A stretch of DNA of 64,000 nt from Komagataeibacter xylinus (GTDB taxonomy: Bacteria > Pseudomonadota > Alphaproteobacteria > Acetobacterales > Acetobacteraceae): contig NZ_JARWSK010000005.1 in the NCBI RefSeq assembly GCF_031081985.1, positions 62,001 through 126,000 on the forward strand. The letters run 5' to 3'. Within the stretch, counting starts at the first letter, position 1; every line of letters begins with the position of its first letter. A program made the translations under genes and the position numbers. Below, piece by piece: positions 55,083 to 64,000 of the stretch. The notes under the pieces were generated by a model that searched no databases, had not been told where the DNA came from, and worked only from the letters and a program-made list of their open reading frames with translations.

Positions 55083-56192
55083 TCAGACATGTGTGTCGGG
55101 ATATGCTTGGGGGGTCAGGATGCGCTGCACGATCTCGGGCCAGCCATGGGCCTCGAGTTCGATCACATCCGATGAATGCAGGGCATCATTGATGGCCTGG
55201 CCGATCGAATGCGCATCGCCCGGTCGGTAGCCATACCGGCCGGGCGTGTCATTGAGCGCAAAATCGGGGCAGACGGCAGGAATGCCAAACAGCGCGAACT
55301 GCCGCAGCTTGAGCGATGTATCGAGCAGGTAGCGCGGCGTATTGGCATCACGGTAAGGCGCCACGCCAAAAGCTGCGTGCTGGAGATAGGACAGCGTGCG
55401 CTCGAAGGCCATCTCGGGGTGGATGATGATGTTGGGTGCATCCAGCCCTTCGGTTGCGCGCCCCGCGCCGATGATATGAAAATCGATATCGGGCCGCAGC
55501 CGGGCCGCGATCTGGAAGAATGTTTTATCAAACAGCATCGAGCCGATTGAAACACAACTGATGCGGCCGGGCGTGTAGGGATCGGGATAGGTTCTGTCGG
55601 CAATGCTGCGATCAATGCCATGCGGCGCAAACACCGCCGAACGCGCATGGGGCAGGCGCTCAAGCAGGTAGCGCGACGGCATGCGCACGGTGTCGATCAT
55701 ATCGAAATTACGCACGAAATCATTCTTGATGGTATCCGCACAGCCCACGACCTCGAGGTCATCGGACATCAGGTAGATAATGCGCGCGGTGGGATTAAGT
55801 TTCCTGACATCGCGGATAAATATTGGCGCCATGCCCGATTCAATAAAAACCGTATCGGCGCGGCGTATCCACCGGCGCGCAATGGCGGGCAACATCTGCC
55901 GGTAAAGCCAGAACAGACCGCGCTCAAGGGGGGCAAGCGCCTTTTTGCGCATGTTGAAGGGGTGCCATTTCATGCGCCACAGATAGCATTCCACGCCATC
56001 GACCGTTTCCACCCTGTTGGCGCGGGCAGCGAGGTTGGCGCGTGTATCGCCGCGCCGCAGCGACAGGTCGCTCAACCCGATGGACAGGAAGGCCGTTGGC
56101 CCGCGACGCGCCATTTCCGCTGCGATGAAATGAATACTTGCCTTGCGCAGACTACGAAAATCATGAACGGAAATGAACAGCGACCGTGTCAT
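55083..56192 (-). CDS. gumK: GumK-like glucuronosyltransferase (GT70)
   Basis: Membrane-associated GT70 enzyme that transfers glucuronic acid to the lipid-linked Man-Glc-Glc acceptor. Conserved GumK segments are visible through the 369 residues: SVHDFRSLRKASIHFI, VECYLWRMKWHPFN, VFIESGMAPIFI, VSIGSMLFDKTFF, FHIIGAGR, YLLDTSLKLRQFALFGIPAVCP and the closing QAYPDTHV. The ATG at 56192 is preferred because AGGAG lies upstream, inside the longer frame to 56228. It heads the minus-strand run of four transferases. Confidence 0.93.
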   Translation of the reverse strand: MTRSLFISVHDFRSLRKASIHFIAAEMARRGPTAFLSIGLSDLSLRRGDTRANLAARANRVETVDGVECYLWRMKWHPFNMRKKALAPLERGLFWLYRQMLPAIARRWIRRADTVFIESGMAPIFIRDVRKLNPTARIIYLMSDDLEVVGCADTIKNDFVRNFDMIDTVRMPSRYLLERLPHARSAVFAPHGIDRSIADRTYPDPYTPGRISCVSIGSMLFDKTFFQIAARLRPDIDFHIIGAGRATEGLDAPNIIIHPEMAFERTLSYLQHAAFGVAPYRDANTPRYLLDTSLKLRQFALFGIPAVCPDFALNDTPGRYGYRPGDAHSIGQAINDALHSSDVIELEAHGWPEIVQRILTPQAYPDTHV

Positions 56193-56511
56193 GGAAGGGT
56201 GTACTCCTGCCTTGCAACCATTCTTCATGCTCCTGCACGCGCAACGACAGGCAGGCCCGCCAGTTCATTGTGGTGGCGTGAACATATGCGAGAGCACCAG
56301 CGGCCCTTTTCACGCAGGCGCCAAATCCACCCGCACATTGCGGCAGGATCATGACATGATCGTGCTCTGAAAAAGGCGTTCAGACAAAGAATTGTGTAGG
56401 GATATTTCTTGTGTTTTCTACATTTATATTCTGATACGCTGTGCCCGCCATAGCAGAATCACTGTATTGCCTTGATCACACCATGCCGCGCATGCACCGG
56501 GGGAACCGACA
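56193..56511. other. Divergent promoter region
   Basis: 319 bases between the GumK-like gene and the acyltransferase; A+T-rich at 56370-56450 and probably carrying both promoters. I see no gene or strong hairpin. Confidence 0.4.
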
Positions 56512-57687
56512 ATGTCGTCTGTGACAGAAACTTCAGGAACGGAACGACATTACCTGCACCAGTTGACCTCCCTGCGCGGCGTCGCCTGCCTTGTGGTGCT
56601 GTTTGGCCATGCCATACAGGTCTTCCGTTACCACAACCCGCAGCGCACGCCGGTGCAGGGTGGCGTGCATGACCTCATTACCTACGCCTTCAATGCGGAG
56701 GCGGCGGTGGTGCTGTTTTTCGTGCTCAGCGGGTGCGTGCTCTCGCTGTCGCTGCGCAAATACGCGCATATGACGCCGCGCATCGTGGGCAGCTTCTACA
56801 TCAAGCGCATTTTCCGCATCTATCCGCTGCTGTGGTTTTCCATCGGGCTTGCCGTGCTGAGCATGGTGGTGGCGCGCGGGCTGGTGTCTGATGGCGTGTT
56901 CGTGGGCTGGCTTTCACGCAACCTGCACACGCCGGTGTCGATGCGCAACACCATCGCCTCGCTTGCAGGCGTGTTCACCCGCTATAACGGCCCGATGTGG
57001 TCGCTGCGGGTCGAGCTCATGTACTCGGTCGTGTTTCCGCTCCTGTTCGTGCTGATGCGTGGGCGCACGGCGCGGGTGGTGACGCTGCTGGCGCTGGCCG
57101 CCATCGCAGCACTGCCGGTGCCGCATGAGGTGGGCACGGTGTTTGCCCTGTCGTTTGGCCTTGGCGCGCTGATCCCGCTGCTGCCGGGCACGCTGGGCAG
57201 GCACCACGGATGGTATGCGCTGGCGGCCCTCGTGGTGCTGCTATACGACCGCTATGCGCTGGCGGGCCTGCACCTGCCCGAGCGCATTGCCGACATGATC
57301 GAGACCCTGGCCGCCTTTGTCGTGATCCGCGACCTGTATGCATCGGGGCGGCAGTACCGCATCCTGCTCAGCAAACCGGTCATCGTAGTGGGGGAACTGT
57401 CCTATGGCATCTATCTCATGCACCTGCCCATCATGCTGATCGTGTTCACGATCGTGGGCGACCGCATGGGCACCGCCACGCTGCTGGCCCATCCGTCGCT
57501 GACCCAGTTTACGCTGGGTGTCGTGACCGCCGTGCTGACCACGGCGCTGGCCGGGCTGACCTACCGCGTGCTTGAACTGCCGCTGCACAATATCGGGCGC
57601 AGGCTGGGCCGCGCCATGCTTGATGTCGCACCCGCCCGCCCCCTCCCCTCCACGCAGGATGCGGATACCCATGCCTCAAGGATCTGA
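56512..57687 (+). CDS. Acyltransferase-3 family O-acyltransferase
   Basis: Second membrane acyltransferase of the locus, 391 residues with about ten hydrophobic segments. LHQLTSLRGVACLVVLFGHA has the family His and Arg, and IKRIFRIYPLLWFSIGLA the second conserved arginine site. GGGGGAA lies before the ATG. It probably acetylates acetan sugar residues using acetyl-CoA. It overlaps the polymerase gene by 17 bases. Confidence 0.88.
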   Translation: MSSVTETSGTERHYLHQLTSLRGVACLVVLFGHAIQVFRYHNPQRTPVQGGVHDLITYAFNAEAAVVLFFVLSGCVLSLSLRKYAHMTPRIVGSFYIKRIFRIYPLLWFSIGLAVLSMVVARGLVSDGVFVGWLSRNLHTPVSMRNTIASLAGVFTRYNGPMWSLRVELMYSVVFPLLFVLMRGRTARVVTLLALAAIAALPVPHEVGTVFALSFGLGALIPLLPGTLGRHHGWYALAALVVLLYDRYALAGLHLPERIADMIETLAAFVVIRDLYASGRQYRILLSKPVIVVGELSYGIYLMHLPIMLIVFTIVGDRMGTATLLAHPSLTQFTLGVVTAVLTTALAGLTYRVLELPLHNIGRRLGRAMLDVAPARPLPSTQDADTHASRI

Positions 57688-59029
57688 TACCTTTTCTTTC
57701 CTGCCTGCCAGCGCGCCTGCCTTCCCGGTAGCGCCCCGCGTCGGTGCGCACGCGCCCGCCCTGTCGCGGGCCGATGGCATATCATGGCTGGTGGTGGCGG
57801 GGGCGGTGTTCAACCTGGCGCTGTGCTTCATCAACACCCGGCATGTCATCACCGTGCATAATTCGGAAATCGTGCTGTGCGAGCTGTTCATCATTTTTCT
57901 CGCCTTCCTTGAAGTGCGCAACACCATCTCGCCCGCCGTCGTGCGCATAACCGGGGTGATGGTATGTTTCGAGGTTGGCGCGAAGCTCATCAATCCTGGC
58001 CTGGACATGAAGATCCTGCATGACCTGGCCATTGCCTATGTCTTCTACCAGCTTGGCACGCGCTCCACCCTACGTTCGGGCGAGCGGACGATCTGGGTAA
58101 TGATGGCGATCATCCTGGTCATCGGTTTTTTCGAGCTGATGTTCACCAACCTGTTCGGCATGGTGTTCGATGTCTGGACCTATTACGTGAACAAGGGCGT
58201 CATCGCCAGCACCACGGTCAATTACAGCAACACCAACCTCTTCATCAGCGGCAATCGCGGGGCTGCGGCCTCGCGCACGTTCTTCCAGTCCATATTCGGC
58301 TCGCATCGCGTGTCCTCCATCTTCCTCGAGCCGGATTCACTGGGCAATTTCTCGGCCATCGGGTTTGCGTGGTGCCTGAGCACCCATCTCGGCTCGCGGC
58401 TGCGCCATGCGTGCCTGTTCTTCCTCTCCGCCCTGTGCTTCGTGCTGGCGGATTCCCGCTTTGCCTCGGGCTGCACGGTGGCGATGGTGCTGTTGCGGCT
58501 CACACCCCTTTACCGCTCGCGCTTCGTGGTGTTCGCCATGCCTGTGGCGGTGATGCTCGGCCTGATGATTCAGGGCGCCAACCACGAGATGCCGGGCATC
58601 CTGCCCTCCATCATCGGCGACAACTTCTCGGGCCGCCTGCTGTTTTCGGGTCGACTGCTTGATTACTGGAACCTGCCGCAATGGTTCGCGCTGGCCCCCT
58701 CGCAGGTCTATACGGCGGATACGGGCTATGCCTACATCATCAACAACCTTGGCCTGCCGCTGACCCTGTTCCTGCTGGCGCTGTTCACCATGCACCCTGC
58801 CCGCACCGAGGCGGCCGTGTCGATGAAGGCGATGATTTCGCTCTATTTCTCGACCTCGCTGTGCATCGGGGCCTCGGTTTTCACCATCAAGACGGCAGCG
58901 CTGCTGTGGTTCCTGTACGGCACGACCAACAGCGTAGCCCCCATGGCCGATACGGTGCGCCAGGTGCCCGAGCGCCTGAAAACCTTTCGCTTCAACCGAT
59001 TCTCCCCTTCAGCGGAGCATGTGACATGA
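57671..59029 (+). CDS. Wzy/GumE-like polysaccharide polymerase
   Basis: Polytopic membrane protein, 452 residues with about 10-12 hydrophobic segments and a large loop around 170-250 containing FISGNRGAAASRTFFQSIFG and SHRVSSIFLEPDSLGNFSA. The layout and locus position match GumE-type polymerases that link repeat units in the periplasm. Sequence motifs in this class are weak, so the call depends on topology and context. Its end overlaps the GH5 start by ATGA. Confidence 0.82.
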   Translation: MPQGSDTFSFLPASAPAFPVAPRVGAHAPALSRADGISWLVVAGAVFNLALCFINTRHVITVHNSEIVLCELFIIFLAFLEVRNTISPAVVRITGVMVCFEVGAKLINPGLDMKILHDLAIAYVFYQLGTRSTLRSGERTIWVMMAIILVIGFFELMFTNLFGMVFDVWTYYVNKGVIASTTVNYSNTNLFISGNRGAAASRTFFQSIFGSHRVSSIFLEPDSLGNFSAIGFAWCLSTHLGSRLRHACLFFLSALCFVLADSRFASGCTVAMVLLRLTPLYRSRFVVFAMPVAVMLGLMIQGANHEMPGILPSIIGDNFSGRLLFSGRLLDYWNLPQWFALAPSQVYTADTGYAYIINNLGLPLTLFLLALFTMHPARTEAAVSMKAMISLYFSTSLCIGASVFTIKTAALLWFLYGTTNSVAPMADTVRQVPERLKTFRFNRFSPSAEHVT

Positions 59030-60048
59030 CAGCTTTCCCCTCTTTTTTCCGCAGGCAGGCATGGGTCATGGGCTGCGTCGCGGGGGTCGGGCTTGCAATG
59101 GCCTCCCCTGCAACGGCCCAGACCTATCGGGGCGTGAACCTTGCGGGGGCGGCCTATTCCTCCAACAAGCTGCCGGGGCGCTACGGGTATGACTATCTCT
59201 ACCCCAAACCGGCCGAGGTCGATTACTTCACGCAGGCAGGCATGAACACGTTCCGCCTGTCCGTGCTGTGGGAGCGGCTGCAACCTGCGCTGAGCGGCCC
59301 GCTTGATGAAAAGGAACTCCAGCGCGTCAGCCAGTTCATTGCCTATGCGCAGGCTCACAATGCCTCAACCGTGCTCGACATCCACAATTACGGGCGCTAC
59401 CGGGGGCAGGAAGTAGGCTCACCCGAGGTGCCGGACGCTGCCTTCGCCGATCTGTGGGCGCGGCTGGCACAGGCTTTTGGCAACAACACGCATGTGCTGT
59501 TTGGCCTGATGAACGAGCCGCAGCAGCGTGATGCCAATGCCTGGAAAGACGCCGTGCAGGCCGCGATTGACGCCATACGCAAGGCAGGCGGCCACAACCT
59601 GATTCTGGTGCCTGGCATTGGCTGGGATGGCGCGCACAGCTTTGCCAAGCTCAACGGCCCGGCCCTGAGCCAGCTTCATGACCCCGATAACAAGCTGCTT
59701 TATGAAGTGCATGAGTATTTCGATACCGATGCATCCGGCACGAAGCCGGACTGCATCACCGCTGACAAGGCGGTTGAGCGCCTGCGCGGATTTACCGACT
59801 GGCTGCACGCCAACCATGCCCGCGGCTTTCTGGGTGAGTTCGGGGTCAGCCGCCAGCCCGAATGCGTGAAGCTGCTCGATCCTGTCCTGTCGCACCTGCG
59901 CGACAACGCCGATATATGGGCCGGATGGACCTACTGGGCGGCTGGTCCGCTGTGGGGCAACTATATGTTTACCCTTGAGCCCGACCATGGTGCCGACCGC
60001 CCGCAGATGACAGCCATCAGGCCCTTTCTTGCGGGCGGCACGCACTGA
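59026..60048 (+). CDS. Secreted GH5 endoglucanase-like enzyme
   Basis: Glycoside hydrolase family 5, 340 residues with a signal peptide (VMGCVAGVGLAMASPATAQ). RGVNLAGAAY opens the barrel; acid/base Glu164 is in LMNEPQQRD and nucleophile Glu271 in GEFGVS, with HEYFD between. The acetan backbone is a beta-1,4-glucan like cellulose, so it may trim or edit the backbone or clear the periplasm during export. It overlaps the polymerase gene by four bases, indicating a role tied to polymerisation. Confidence 0.92.
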   Translation: MTAFPSFFRRQAWVMGCVAGVGLAMASPATAQTYRGVNLAGAAYSSNKLPGRYGYDYLYPKPAEVDYFTQAGMNTFRLSVLWERLQPALSGPLDEKELQRVSQFIAYAQAHNASTVLDIHNYGRYRGQEVGSPEVPDAAFADLWARLAQAFGNNTHVLFGLMNEPQQRDANAWKDAVQAAIDAIRKAGGHNLILVPGIGWDGAHSFAKLNGPALSQLHDPDNKLLYEVHEYFDTDASGTKPDCITADKAVERLRGFTDWLHANHARGFLGEFGVSRQPECVKLLDPVLSHLRDNADIWAGWTYWAAGPLWGNYMFTLEPDHGADRPQMTAIRPFLAGGTH

Positions 60049-60092
60049 CCATTTATTGCAACGGCCATAACCGGAATTTCAGGAGCCTTTTC

Positions 60093-60650
60093 ATGGATAT
60101 AAAGACCTTCAACATCGCGGGCCTGATGCTGATCACCCCGCCACGCTTTGGCGATGAGCGCGGTTATTTTTCCGAAACCTTCAATGCCGCCCGCATGAAG
60201 GAAATCGGCATTACCGATGCATTCGTGCAGGATAATCACAGCCTGTCGCGCCAGCGCGGGGTGGTGCGCGGGCTGCACTGCCAGTTGCCGCCGCATGCAC
60301 AGGGCAAGCTGGTGCGCTGCACGCGTGGCAGCATCTGGGATGTAGGCGTAGACATCCGCACCGGTTCGCCCACCTTTGGCCAGTGGGTGGGGGTGACCCT
60401 GTCGGAGGAAAATGGTTCACAGTTCTGGATTCCGCCCGGCTTCCTGCACGGCTTCTGCACGCTGAGCGAAAATGCCGAAGTGCAGTACAAATGCACCGAC
60501 CTGTGGAACCGCGAATGCGAACGCTCCGTGCGGTGGGATGACCCGCTGCTCAACATCGAATGGCCGGTGGCTCCCGGCGCCGCCATCCTGTCTGCCAAGG
60601 ATGCAGCGGCAGAATCGTTTTCCAACGTCGATGACTGGTTTCAGGCCTGA
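60093..60650 (+). CDS. rmlC: dTDP-4-dehydrorhamnose 3,5-epimerase
   Basis: Third enzyme of dTDP-L-rhamnose synthesis, a cupin of 185 residues. RGLHCQLPPHAQGKLVRC contains the catalytic His region, SFSRQ-like DNHSLSRQRGVVRG precedes it, and IPPGFLHGF and YKCTDLWNRE follow as in the family. It follows the GH5 gene by 44 bases and pairs with rmlD. Confidence 0.95.
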   Translation: MDIKTFNIAGLMLITPPRFGDERGYFSETFNAARMKEIGITDAFVQDNHSLSRQRGVVRGLHCQLPPHAQGKLVRCTRGSIWDVGVDIRTGSPTFGQWVGVTLSEENGSQFWIPPGFLHGFCTLSENAEVQYKCTDLWNRECERSVRWDDPLLNIEWPVAPGAAILSAKDAAAESFSNVDDWFQA

Positions 60651-60688
60651 ACGCCCCTCGCCTGCCCTTTTCCTCCCGTAAGAAGTAC

Positions 60689-61585
60689 ATGCTCACGATG
60701 CTCAAATCGATCCTGGTCACCGGTGGTAGCGGCCAGCTTGCCAGCGCCCTTGCCGCTCAAGGCAATGTAAAACGGGCGGGCCGCCCCGGTTTTGATTTTG
60801 AACGGCCTGACACGATTGATGCCGCCTTCCGCGCGGCTGCCCCCTCCATTGTTGTCAACGCCGCCGCCTGGACCGCCGTTGACGCCGCCGAAACCCACGA
60901 GGCTGAAGCCGAACGCGCCAACAATACCGGCCCCGCCCATCTGGCCGCCCTGTGCCATGAACGGGGCATTCCCTTCATCCACATCTCGACCGACTACGTT
61001 TTCAGCGGCGACAAGGGCAGCCCCTATGTCGAGACCGACCCGGTTGATCCGCGCTCGGTCTATGGCCGCACCAAGGCGGAAGGCGAGCAGGCCGTGCTCG
61101 CGGCCCATCCCGGCAGCATCATCCTGCGCACGGCGTGGGTCTATTCACCCTATAACCGCAATTTCGTGCGCACCATGGTCAATGCTGCCGCCCAGCGCCC
61201 GGTTCTGCGCGTGGTGAGCGACCAGATCGGCAACCCCACCAGCGCCGACCAGTTGGCCGATGTCATTTTCAGGATCATCGCCCGCATTGAGGAAAACGGC
61301 TGGAAAGACGAATACGCCGGTATTTTCCATGCCGTGGGCGAAGGCTCAACAAGCTGGTACGAACTGGCCCGCGCCGCCATTACGGCCGCCGCCCGCCATG
61401 GCAACCCCCTGCCCGAGATCGAGCCGATCACGACGGCAGACTGGCCCACACCAGCCCGCAGGCCGCCCGATGCAAGACTGGACTGCACGCGCATCAGGCA
61501 GGTCTTTGGCTGCGCCCCCGGCCCGTGGGCCCCAGAGGTGGACCGGGTTGTAGGCGAGATCATGAAGCAGGAACAACAGGGATAA
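60689..61585 (+). CDS. rmlD: dTDP-4-dehydrorhamnose reductase
   Basis: Last enzyme of dTDP-rhamnose synthesis, 298 residues. ILVTGGSGQLASAL is the NADPH loop, VNAAAWTAVDAAETHEAEA, HISTDYVFSGDKG and YGRTKAEGE (Tyr-Lys) are family motifs. The start may be the ATG at 60689 or 60698. It ends the plus-strand part of the locus and is followed by two hairpin repeats. Confidence 0.95.
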   Translation: MLTMLKSILVTGGSGQLASALAAQGNVKRAGRPGFDFERPDTIDAAFRAAAPSIVVNAAAWTAVDAAETHEAEAERANNTGPAHLAALCHERGIPFIHISTDYVFSGDKGSPYVETDPVDPRSVYGRTKAEGEQAVLAAHPGSIILRTAWVYSPYNRNFVRTMVNAAAQRPVLRVVSDQIGNPTSADQLADVIFRIIARIEENGWKDEYAGIFHAVGEGSTSWYELARAAITAAARHGNPLPEIEPITTADWPTPARRPPDARLDCTRIRQVFGCAPGPWAPEVDRVVGEIMKQEQQG

Positions 61586-61661
61586 GTGTTTTGGATGCCG
61601 CCTTTTTTTCAAAAAGGCGGCGTTCTTCGAAGCTTTCTGAAAAAAGCTTCGCCAAAAACTT
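61584..61661. repeat. Intergenic double-hairpin repeat, copy 12 (full length)
   Basis: Arm AAGTGTTTTGG, hairpin GCCGCC(T7)C(A5)GGCGGC, GTTCTT, hairpin CGAAGCTTTCTGAAAAAAGCTTCG and arm CCAAAAACTT, starting inside the last codon of rmlD. Confidence 0.85.
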
Positions 61662-61699
61662 CCTTATGATTGCCGGATACTTACTGAACTCACTTTTTA

Positions 61700-61751
61700 A
61701 ACAGTATTTTGGAAAACGTCGCCTTTAAAAAAGGCGAAACCCGGAAACTTC
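61700..61751. repeat. Intergenic hairpin repeat, copy 13 (half element)
   Basis: TATTTTGG, hairpin GTCGCCTTT/AAAGGCGAAAC, then CCGGAAACTTC. A second copy next to copy 12, before the convergent gene ending at 61770. Confidence 0.7.
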
Positions 61752-61769
61752 TTGTATTTTCAGTAAATA

Positions 61770-62690
61770 CTACAGGCCACCACGGGCTATATGCAACCTC
61801 TGGACCGCGCGCGTGAAGGCTGCGCGGTAAAGTTGCCTGCGTGAAACCACACCGGGAAAGCGCCTGAGTTCGCGCCGCAAATGGCTACCGGGCATGAAAT
61901 AATGCCGCACGAAATGCGTCTGCCGCAGCAGGCTGGCGACATAGCGCTTCTGGTCCAGAACCGGGTGCAAGAACGTATGCCCGCCTGCAGGCAGAACCAG
62001 ATCGGCCTCGAGAATGGGCGGGAACCACGTATAGCGCGAGACATCGCCATACCGGCCAAGCGGCACGAAATTAAATCCGGCCTTTTCTATTTCCGATGCC
62101 ACGAAGGCCTCGCCAAGCGGCCAGAATTTGATCCCTGCCCCCGGCGCCGACATGGCGCGCCGCCGGGCTGCCAGATGCACGAGTGCGCGGCTGGAAAAAA
62201 AGGAAATGCAGTTAAGCGAAGCGCGCAACTGCCCATCGGGATAGATGCCGGTATGAAACGCCGTCCAGTACCATGACAGGTCAGCCGTAATGGGGTGGGC
62301 CACGAAATCGGCCCCATCGGCAATCATGTCAGCGAGCAGGCGGTTACCGTTGCCGCCAATGCAGGCGTCATATTCAACAAACAGGTAATACGCATAATCG
62401 GGAATGCAGGCCTGGACCTGATAATGAGTGTAGTCGGCATTCCACCATAGCAGGCTGCCTTTTTCAAAACGGTTGGCAAACCCTGCTTCCACCATATCGG
62501 CATTGCAGGTGCGCAATACGTTGGGGTGGGGAATATTGCCTGCAAAGCCGTTTGTCTCATCAATGGAAATGAAGATGTCCGTATCGGGAAATGTGGCCTG
62601 CAGGCGCTGCAACTGGCGCTGCACGAAACTGTCCCACGCATAGGTTTTCAGTACAATAGCACATGTTCGTGCAGCATCCATGTCGGTCAC
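61770..62690 (-). CDS. Uncharacterised transferase-like protein (306 aa)
   Basis: No family recognised firmly. The 306-residue protein has no signal or membrane segment. CAIVLKTYAWDSFVQRQLQR and FPDTDIFISIDETNG resemble the start of a GT-A nucleotide-binding domain, and YYLFVEYDACIGGNGNRLL could supply a metal-binding Glu-Asp site. The middle has SWYWTAFHTGIYP and FWPLGEAFVASEI. A glycosyltransferase of surface polysaccharide is a reasonable guess because of fold pattern and position. Convergent to rmlD, separated by two repeats. Confidence 0.65.
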   Translation of the reverse strand: MTDMDAARTCAIVLKTYAWDSFVQRQLQRLQATFPDTDIFISIDETNGFAGNIPHPNVLRTCNADMVEAGFANRFEKGSLLWWNADYTHYQVQACIPDYAYYLFVEYDACIGGNGNRLLADMIADGADFVAHPITADLSWYWTAFHTGIYPDGQLRASLNCISFFSSRALVHLAARRRAMSAPGAGIKFWPLGEAFVASEIEKAGFNFVPLGRYGDVSRYTWFPPILEADLVLPAGGHTFLHPVLDQKRYVASLLRQTHFVRHYFMPGSHLRRELRRFPGVVSRRQLYRAAFTRAVQRLHIARGGL

Positions 62691-63012
62691 GTTCCCTGAT
62701 TCATTGGCATTATGACCTAAATTGACCGAAAGATATTTTGGTTTTCCCGTTTTTTGTGAATATATCCTATAGGCAAAAAAAACTGGTCATTTTTTTTCGG
62801 TGCATGAATTTTTATTTTCTTTTTCACTTATCGTATACTTCAGCGGCACATACGATCACTTAAACGTGTGGTAAACGATATGCCTCTGTGCGCGTTAAAA
62901 ACGTACATGTTATGTGATTTTACAGGCGCTCTGAGGGCATATGGCATCCGGGCGCTGCAATCAGGTCAATACTTGCACTACTCCCCGAATTCAGTGAATC
63001 GGAATGTAAAAA
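62691..63012. other. A+T-rich divergent promoter region
   Basis: 322 bases between divergent genes, very A+T-rich at 62700-62850. It presumably holds promoters in both directions; an apparent frame at 62868-63263 overlaps the DegT gene and I do not accept it. Confidence 0.45.
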
Positions 63013-64000
63013 ATGACAGAAATGTCGCTCCCGGAAATATCGTTCATCCGTTCCAACATTCCGAAGATCAGCCAGTTATCCGAGAGCGTCATCGCCCTGG
63101 AAAACTCGGGCATCTATACCAATTATGGCCCGATCAACCAGAAGTTCGAAAAACGCCTCGTCGAGCAGATGTTCGGTGGCGTGGGCCAGTGCGTGACGGT
63201 ATGCAACGCCACCATCGGCCTCATGATGGCGCTCAAATACGCAACACGCCACACCAACCCTGAGCGGCAGCGCTATATCATCATGCCATCCTTCACATTT
63301 GCCGCGGCAGCGCATGCCGTGCTGTGGGCAGGCTTCGTGCCGCTTTTGTGTGATATCGACCCTGATGACTGGATGGCATCGCATGATGCGGAACAGGCGC
63401 TGCTGCAACAGTACAAAAACCAGATTGCTGCAATATTTCCCTACGCCACCTTCGGCAATGCAGCTGACATGACATACTATACGGAACTCGAAAGGCGCAC
63501 CGGCATTCCCGTCGTGATCGATGCCGCAGCCTCACTTGGCGCGCGCGACGGGCAGGGCCGTGGCTTTGGCCAGGGTTCGCCGCATGCCATTATCTGTTCG
63601 TTACACGCAACAAAAACAATGGGGATTGGCGAAGGCGGTTTCATCTACGCCAACAACCCCGAGATGATCGATGCCCTGCGGGCCATGGGCAATTTCGGTT
63701 TTGGCCAGGTCCGCCATGCCACCATGCCGGGCCTCAATTCCAAACTGCCTGAAATCGGTGCGCTGCTGGCCCTGTCGGGGCTGGAGCAGCTTGATGCCGT
63801 GGTCGAGAAAAAATGCAGCATAGAACGACTGTATTACGACCTGCTGCCCGAATTCACGTTCCAGCGCCAGCGCGGCACGCGCACGGCCTATCAGTTCCTG
63901 CCGGTGCGCCTGCCCGCGCATTATGCGCCTCACCGCCGCGCGATACTGGAGCGCATGAAGCAAAAGCGCATTGGCACCTCCACCTATTTTTCGCCCCATC
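63013..64000 (+). CDS. DegT/DnrJ/EryC1-type sugar aminotransferase (partial)
   Basis: PLP-dependent nucleotide-sugar aminotransferase, 329 codons before the window edge. NSGIYTNYGPINQKFEKRLV and CNATIGLMMALKYA open the fold, Asp170 in VVIDAAASLGA contacts PLP, and Lys201 in SLHATKTMGIGEGG forms the Schiff base. Such enzymes make amino-deoxy sugars for lipopolysaccharide or glycan side chains. Acetan contains no amino sugar, so this gene likely belongs to a different surface polysaccharide. The start is the ATG at 63013. Confidence 0.88.
   Translation, partial: MTEMSLPEISFIRSNIPKISQLSESVIALENSGIYTNYGPINQKFEKRLVEQMFGGVGQCVTVCNATIGLMMALKYATRHTNPERQRYIIMPSFTFAAAAHAVLWAGFVPLLCDIDPDDWMASHDAEQALLQQYKNQIAAIFPYATFGNAADMTYYTELERRTGIPVVIDAAASLGARDGQGRGFGQGSPHAIICSLHATKTMGIGEGGFIYANNPEMIDALRAMGNFGFGQVRHATMPGLNSKLPEIGALLALSGLEQLDAVVEKKCSIERLYYDLLPEFTFQRQRGTRTAYQFLPVRLPAHYAPHRRAILERMKQKRIGTSTYFSPH

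Noticed and set aside
62868-63263. A 131-codon gene before the DegT aminotransferase
   Set aside because: It overlaps the aminotransferase in another frame and lacks a ribosome binding site or recognisable pattern.

Overview
The window looks like a chromosomal segment of an acetic acid bacterium, most likely Komagataeibacter or a close relative (Acetobacteraceae, Alphaproteobacteria). The evidence is high-GC coding sequence, the alphaproteobacterial order mutM-rpsT-dnaA beside ubiE-coaBC-dut, and a large locus with the full gene content expected for the heteropolysaccharide acetan. I see no prophage, insertion sequence or CRISPR array.

Region 1 (1-13.7 kb) is mainly housekeeping: the 5' end of dnaA, rpsT and mutM on the minus strand; ubiE, coaBC, dut and a two-gene ABC importer on the plus strand in an overlapping run; then msrA, valS, a tRNA-Cys(GCA), a Pcm-type methyltransferase and a TolC-type outer membrane protein. 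Region 2 (13.8-35.2 kb) is accessory. It holds a GC-poor islet with a frameshifted gene, a lipoprotein, an NCS1 permease, a Tat-exported aminotransferase, and a sugar transporter with a GH20 hexosaminidase. A MocR regulator then faces a four-gene operon (ABM monooxygenase, MFS, Tm-1-like protein, PEP-hydrolase-like TIM barrel) behind repeated AGTGTCAC sites. A fluoride riboswitch precedes a CLC-F type fluoride transporter that is translationally coupled to two small exported proteins. GhrA-like and DDAH-like enzymes, Dps, an orphan protein and an SDR follow.

Region 3 (35.4-61.6 kb) is the exopolysaccharide locus: rmlBA, an O-acyltransferase, Wza-like export lipoprotein, outer membrane barrel, Wzx-like flippase, AceC-like transferase, Wzc-like kinase, AceB-like and AceA-like transferases, manC and ugd, four further glycosyltransferases including a clear GumK homologue, a second acyltransferase, a Wzy-like polymerase, a secreted GH5 glucanase, and rmlCD. 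The seven assignable glycosyltransferases equal the number of sugars in the acetan repeat, and ManC, Ugd and RmlABCD supply GDP-mannose, UDP-glucuronate and dTDP-rhamnose. The initiating transferase (aceA) is frameshifted in a run of eight C residues, so the assembled locus as written should not start chain synthesis. Region 4 (61.7-64 kb) begins another surface-sugar segment with an unassigned transferase-like protein and a DegT-type sugar aminotransferase cut by the window edge.

A family of intergenic double-hairpin repeats (13 copies found by eye) sits at the 3' ends of genes throughout the window.
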